Positions 15,701-18,477 of a DNA stretch of 18,477 nt are shown piece by piece. Location of the stretch: positions 24,513 through 42,989 of the forward strand of contig DIHJ01000019.1 in assembly GCA_002420105.1 (NCBI GenBank), written 5' to 3'. Source of the stretch: Nitrospira sp. UBA5699. Lineage in GTDB: Bacteria; Nitrospirota; Nitrospiria; Nitrospirales; Nitrospiraceae. The notes under the pieces are model-generated. The model saw only the letters and a list, made by a program, of their open reading frames with translations, ran no database searches and was not told where the DNA came from. The position numbers and the translations under genes are program-made. How positions within the stretch are numbered: the first letter of the stretch is position 1; each line of letters opens with the position of its first letter.

Positions 15701-16122
15701 CGGCGCGGAACGGATTGTTCGAGACGGAAAATCTGATCATCGACAGCCCGATCGTAAAAGTGACCGCCGCCGGGAATTTCGACCTGCCGACGGATCAGGT
15801 CGACATGGTCTGGGCCGTGAGCCCCTTCGGGTCGTACTCGCAGTTCCTCAAGACCATTCCGCTCTTCGGACGGCTCTTCGCCGGCGAACGGAAGGGTTTC
15901 GCCACCGCGATGTTCTCGGTGAAGGGCTCGATCGAGGACCCCGAAGTCACCTATCTGCCGATGAAGTCCTTCGCCACGGGGCTCACCGGTCTGGCGCAGC
16001 TGGCGGTGGATGTGTTGAAAAATACGGTGATGCTGCCGATCGATCTCGTTACGCCGGACGAGAACAAGACCGTTTCGAAGGACGTCATTCCGAACCCGGA
16101 ACCGGTTCCTGCCACTCCTTGA
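12760..16122 (+). CDS. AsmA-family envelope protein (YhdP/TamB-like lipid-transport class)
   Basis: The 1120-residue protein has one N-terminal membrane helix (about 4-25) and then a long stretch of repeated beta-type segments, as in AsmA-like proteins that bridge inner and outer membranes and are implicated in phospholipid transport. The N-terminal AsmA signature is visible (GRKIDVHRIKLVLFPKIRLE at about 47-66). The AsmA C-terminal domain covers about 915-1090, with SLNGKADVLLENGRVF, KIISILNLPAVLQGK and FETENLIIDSPIVKV, then GNFDLPTDQVDMVWAVSPFG. The start is a GTG with GGAGCGA just upstream. A 983-codon frame runs antisense through it, which I regard as a by-product of its GC-rich codon use. 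The M24 peptidase gene follows after 40 nt. The family is secure; the lipid cargo is unknown. Confidence 0.9.
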   Translation: MSGFRLAVALIALLLIGGVAFLWFSPYLTGEDYLKDFFLHQLEQNLGRKIDVHRIKLVLFPKIRLELTQVAIHDRHSDGILLSAKKLDLVLRLVPLLRKQVVGKRLLIEEPTLTLRRDRSGHWNVLDRENPLPASDDEALQMLSRIFRIREATLVDGTVIVIDEARPDGVRTMKLESVDAALVIRMERGQADLRVSAAHSGAQGLSAVSLSGQFKKAEQQALTMEDPKHLTLPLQFDGQVEAANLGLREAADFFGPRPVPELLQGAVNARSVIKIIPGVAGYDVILSDLSANLEQLAVTGKASLSGLLTPQPTFAITFSSSPVQISELLTRIPPAWIHPQLPGVIQDRRINGRVTVVSATVTGSYAEGPQLSVTGEFQVTEGQALIGESHVPAKDLAATVFVEAGRIRVAGLNGLYGTIHMADSKGLISFLDAGPWLEMEIAGTMAAADLLQFLSKTVKSEQLSRVLAASRDVEGSAAPIFRLVGPLNQPDGITFAGGEIKAQHVSLTNAFLPERLTGLQGRFVLAEGETQFDQVTGHLGDLTVQVQGGITGGAGSVFRDVLVSVSGDAIHLSQLLPAQTIPRGMIEGMASGAVALTGSTGAPHLRGELVLTEAKVTLPGMIEKPTGAPATILFEGDVAQAKGVTLTRVEIAVPPLRLPVKGKIQLGDRFSIDAALATGTVSLSRVPEWIAKGGFEAGNLELSLDVKGRDRDWRTWKTTGWLALSNGLMNAKGTDGPIQDLYVRLLLTRDAAELKRLAFRLADSDIALEGTIRHWTTKPAITARIESNKLDIDLLIPKGERAPIRDFLELLAATSKVSATASIARGHYKHLKFGGLSARITIQDGVLDVDRVAGQSTNGDVAGRIVVQLPRDEPADAEISVRATGLLVEDMLKLVGAKGGGITGEARVTGTIRGHGRNPHGVYPSLNGKADVLLENGRVFKSQERAIWKIISILNLPAVLQGKVDLEKDGLPYNKITATVTARNGLFETENLIIDSPIVKVTAAGNFDLPTDQVDMVWAVSPFGSYSQFLKTIPLFGRLFAGERKGFATAMFSVKGSIEDPEVTYLPMKSFATGLTGLAQLAVDVLKNTVMLPIDLVTPDENKTVSKDVIPNPEPVPATP

Positions 16123-16162
16123 CCGACCCTCCCCCCCATGCTAGATTCCGCACGGATTCATC

Positions 16163-17308
16163 ATGTCCCGATCACCGTTGCAAGCCCATAAGGCCACCGT
16201 CTTCATCGCCGCGAGCGAGCTGGACTCGAACCTCTACTACGCGACGAAATTCATCGCGCCGGACCCGTTTATCTATCTCGAAATCAAGGGCGAGCGCATC
16301 ATGGTCATGAACGACCTGGAAATGGACCGGGCAAAGAGCCAGGCCGCCGTCGATCGCGTGCTGTCCTATTCGGAGATCGAACGCCGGGCCCGCGATCACG
16401 GGGTCGCCGCGCCGGGCAGCGTGGACGTCATCCATGTCGTTTTGCGCGAGGCCAAGATCAAGCACGTGCTGGTGCCGGCCAACTTCCCCTTCAGCCATGC
16501 CAGCCGCCTTCAGGAACTCGGCTATCAGGTCCATGCGAAACCGGATCCGTTCTACGAGCAGCGGGTGGTGAAGACGGCCGAGGAGGTGCGGCATATCGAG
16601 GCGGCTCAGCGGGCGACCGAGGAGGCCGTCGCCGCGGCGCACGATCTGCTGCGTCGCGCGTCGATCGAGCGCGAGCAGCTGTGGCTCGACGGGACGCCGT
16701 TGACCTCCGAGCGCGTGAAGAAGCATATCAATGTGAAATTGATGGAACGGGATTGCGTCGCGCAGCATACGATCGTCGCCGGCGGCGAACAGGCGTGCGA
16801 CCCGCACAATGAAGGCAGCGGGCCGTTGCCCGCCCACCGCAGCATCATCTTCGACGTGTTTCCCCGCTCGGCCGCCTCCCGGTATTTCGCCGACATGTCC
16901 CGTACGGTCGTCCGGGGGACGGCGAGCCCGGACCTCATGAGGCTCTACCAGACCGTGAAGGATGCACAGGAAGAGGCCATCACGAAGATCAAGGACGGCG
17001 CGGACGGCATGAAGATTCACCGCGGCATCTGCGAGCGCTTCGAGAAGGCCGGTTACAAGACGGGCCTGGTGAACGGACGCATGCAGGGGTATTTCCACGG
17101 CACGGGTCACGGAGTGGGCCTGGACATTCACGAGGCCCCGCGGATCAGCCGCACCGGCTCGTTGTTGCAGGAGGGGCATGTCGTGACCGTGGAACCGGGG
17201 CTGTACTACCCGGGCCTCGGCGCCGTTCGTATCGAAGACATGATCCTCGTGACGAGCGACGGCTGCCGCAATCTCACGGATTTCCCCAAGCGGTTCGAAC
17301 TCGATTAG
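16163..17308 (+). CDS. M24-family metallopeptidase (Xaa-Pro dipeptidase/aminopeptidase)
   Basis: The 381-residue protein has the creatinase-like N-terminal domain (about 1-135) and the pita-bread catalytic domain. All five metal ligands are recognisable: Asp231 (IIFDVFPR), Asp244 (FADMSRT), His316 (GTGHGVG), Glu344 (VEPGLYY) and Glu358 (RIEDMIL). A supporting His is at 323 (DIHEAPR). It should cleave N-terminal residues before proline, or Xaa-Pro dipeptides, in the cytoplasm; no signal peptide is present. The ATG at 16163 has no clear ribosome binding site. It lies 40 nt after asmA and 57 nt before archease, so the genes may be co-transcribed. Which member of the M24 family it is cannot be decided here. 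Confidence 0.93.
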   Translation: MSRSPLQAHKATVFIAASELDSNLYYATKFIAPDPFIYLEIKGERIMVMNDLEMDRAKSQAAVDRVLSYSEIERRARDHGVAAPGSVDVIHVVLREAKIKHVLVPANFPFSHASRLQELGYQVHAKPDPFYEQRVVKTAEEVRHIEAAQRATEEAVAAAHDLLRRASIEREQLWLDGTPLTSERVKKHINVKLMERDCVAQHTIVAGGEQACDPHNEGSGPLPAHRSIIFDVFPRSAASRYFADMSRTVVRGTASPDLMRLYQTVKDAQEEAITKIKDGADGMKIHRGICERFEKAGYKTGLVNGRMQGYFHGTGHGVGLDIHEAPRISRTGSLLQEGHVVTVEPGLYYPGLGAVRIEDMILVTSDGCRNLTDFPKRFELD

Positions 17309-17365
17309 CCGCCCTTCTTCCGCGCCTGCTGACGGTTCGCGCCGTTCCCGTCGGCGACAGACACC

Positions 17366-17800
17366 ATGGCCTTCTCCTTTCGCTTTCTTGACGACATCGC
17401 GCTGGCCGATCTCGCGTTCGAGGCGGAGGGGGACTCGCTCGAAGAGGCTTTCCGCGCCGCGACGCAGGCGCTGCTGGAATCGCTGGCCGATCCCCGGACG
17501 GTGACCGCCTCGTGGGAACGGCGGATCGTGCAGCGGGATGAAGACCCGGCGGAGCTCCTGTTCGAGTGGCTGTCGGAAATCGTGTATTGGAAGGATGCCG
17601 CCGGCGTCGTCTTCCGCGAGGCGTCGCTGACGGTGACCCGCGAAACGGGGATCTGGACGCTGGAGGCCCGTCTTGCCGGCGCGCCGGTCGATCAGGAACG
17701 CCAGGAGCTGCGCAACGACGTGAAGGGGATCACCAAACATCTCTACGAACTGAAGCAGGACGGGCCGCGATGGCGGGCGAGGGTGGTATTGGACGTATGA
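17366..17800 (+). CDS. archease, RtcB ligase cofactor protein
   Basis: The 144-residue product matches archease, which activates the RNA ligase RtcB by promoting its guanylylation and multiple turnover. Seen: FRFLDDIALADLAFEAEG at 5-22, with Asp15 as the probable N-terminal metal ligand; LLFEWLSEIVYWKD at 64-77; NDVKGITKHLYELK at 117-130; and the C-terminal VVLDV with Asp143. The N-terminal motif is the bacterial LDDIAxAD form rather than HTAD. Length is typical. The ATG at 17366 lacks a strong ribosome binding site. RtcB follows 111 nt downstream, the standard pairing. Confidence 0.9.
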   Translation: MAFSFRFLDDIALADLAFEAEGDSLEEAFRAATQALLESLADPRTVTASWERRIVQRDEDPAELLFEWLSEIVYWKDAAGVVFREASLTVTRETGIWTLEARLAGAPVDQERQELRNDVKGITKHLYELKQDGPRWRARVVLDV

Positions 17801-17818
17801 GTTGGGCAAAGGGTCAGC

Positions 17819-17884
17819 GGCAGGTGGCGAGGGGTTTGGCCCTTCGTATCATGGGCGTGAAGGCGGGGCCTCTTGCCACGTGCC
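17819..17884 (+). other. imperfect stem-loop between archease and rtcB
   Basis: GGCAGGTGGCGAGG (17819-17832) can pair with CCTCTTGCCACGTGCC (17869-17884), with a mismatch and a small bulge. It lies in the 111-nt gap of a gene pair expected to be co-transcribed. It might be an intergenic palindromic repeat or an RNA processing or attenuation signal. Confidence 0.3.
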
Positions 17885-17911
17885 TCTAGCCGCGTACCCG
17901 GAGCTTTTCGT

Positions 17912-18477
17912 GTGAAGCTGAATACCGACATGCGGGTGAACCGGATCACCGACGAGGTCTGGGAGATTCCCGCGTCCGAAAAATCCGGCATGCTCGTACC
18001 GGCCCGGATTTATGCGACGCCGGTCATTCTGCAGGCGATGGACAGCGGCGTCTTCGATCAGGTGACCAACGTGGCCTGTTTGCCGGGCATTCAGCGCTAT
18101 GCGCTCTGTATGCCGGACGGGCACTGGGGTTACGGGTTCCCGATCGGCGGCGTCGCGGCATTCGACGTGCGGACCGGCGTCATTTCACCGGGCGGCGTGG
18201 GCTACGACGTCAACTGCGGGATGCGGTTGATCCGGACGGCTCTCACGCTGGAGGACGTACAGCCCCGTCTCGAGCGGCTCATGACGGAGCTTTTCCGCAA
18301 GGTGCCGGCGGGAGTCGGAGCGGGGGGATTCGTCCGGTTGAACCGGGAGTCCCTGGATGCGGTCATGACGCACGGGGCCCGCTGGTGCGTTGAACACGGG
18401 TACGGCTGGCACCGCGATCTCGCCCAGATCGAAGAGGGCGGCTGCATCGGCGGCGCCGATCCCTCGAAAGTCACCGA
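17912..18477 (+). CDS. rtcB: RtcB RNA ligase, 5' part (cut by window end)
   Basis: The first 188 codons of RtcB, the GTP- and manganese-dependent ligase that joins RNA 2',3'-cyclic phosphate or 3'-phosphate ends to 5'-OH ends in tRNA splicing or RNA repair. Seen: VACLPGIQRYALCMPDGHWG at about 54-73, GFPIGGVAAFD, and the metal-binding GYDVNCGMRL with Asp99 and Cys102. A later part reads VPAGVGAGG. The start is a GTG at 17912 with GGAG at 17900-17903. The frame is still open at the right edge, so the catalytic His lies outside the window. Archease immediately upstream supports the call. Confidence 0.95.
   Translation, partial: MKLNTDMRVNRITDEVWEIPASEKSGMLVPARIYATPVILQAMDSGVFDQVTNVACLPGIQRYALCMPDGHWGYGFPIGGVAAFDVRTGVISPGGVGYDVNCGMRLIRTALTLEDVQPRLERLMTELFRKVPAGVGAGGFVRLNRESLDAVMTHGARWCVEHGYGWHRDLAQIEEGGCIGGADPSKVT

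Noticed and set aside
16172..17809. 545-codon minus-strand frame over the M24 and archease genes
   Set aside because: It spans two well-supported genes in antisense and shows no recognisable domain.
17797..17889. 30-residue frame overlapping the archease stop as ATGA
   Set aside because: Very short, no motif, no ribosome binding site of note, and it lies over the stem-loop.

Overview
The window is GC-rich and densely coded, with no rRNA, tRNA, CRISPR array or recognisable transposase. Its gene content is a DAB-type inorganic-carbon pump with a PII-like protein, a soluble histidine kinase and an NtrC-type regulator, an AsmA-family giant, an archease/RtcB pair and a CysD-like protein. This suggests a free-living autotrophic Gram-negative bacterium. 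My best guess is the Nitrospirota (Nitrospira-like), from general impression rather than a marker gene.

Left part, minus strand (about 12571 down to 71). In transcription order: an MFS transporter of the ACS type, a cyclophilin-type peptidyl-prolyl isomerase, then a tight five-gene block (dabB, dabA, PII-like, PAS/GAF histidine kinase, sigma-54 response regulator), then a small membrane-anchored protein of unknown function, and a CysD-like PP-loop protein carrying an unusual CC...CxxC cysteine set. Between the MFS and isomerase genes lies a composite repeat made of 7-nt tandem units in inverted orientation plus a strong hairpin.

Right part, plus strand (12760 to the right edge). A 1120-residue AsmA-family envelope protein, an M24 (Xaa-Pro) peptidase, archease, and the 5' part of rtcB, which is cut by the window end. 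The MFS and asmA genes diverge from a 188-nt gap.

How it fits together: the most interesting region is the dab block. The pump genes share an apparent operon with a PII-like trimer protein, a cytoplasmic NtrB-like kinase and an NtrC-like activator with sigma-54 contact loop. A good sigma-54 promoter match (GG-N10-GC, 10490-10505) sits just upstream of dabB. About 130-150 nt further upstream are two GTGC...GCAC dyads, where enhancer sites of such activators normally lie. An identical-arm dyad (CGTGC-N6-GCACG) recurs just beyond the last gene of the block. I infer a carbon-uptake counterpart of the classical GlnB-NtrB-NtrC nitrogen circuit, acting on its own pump operon. The genes and DNA motifs are seen in the sequence; the wiring is inference.
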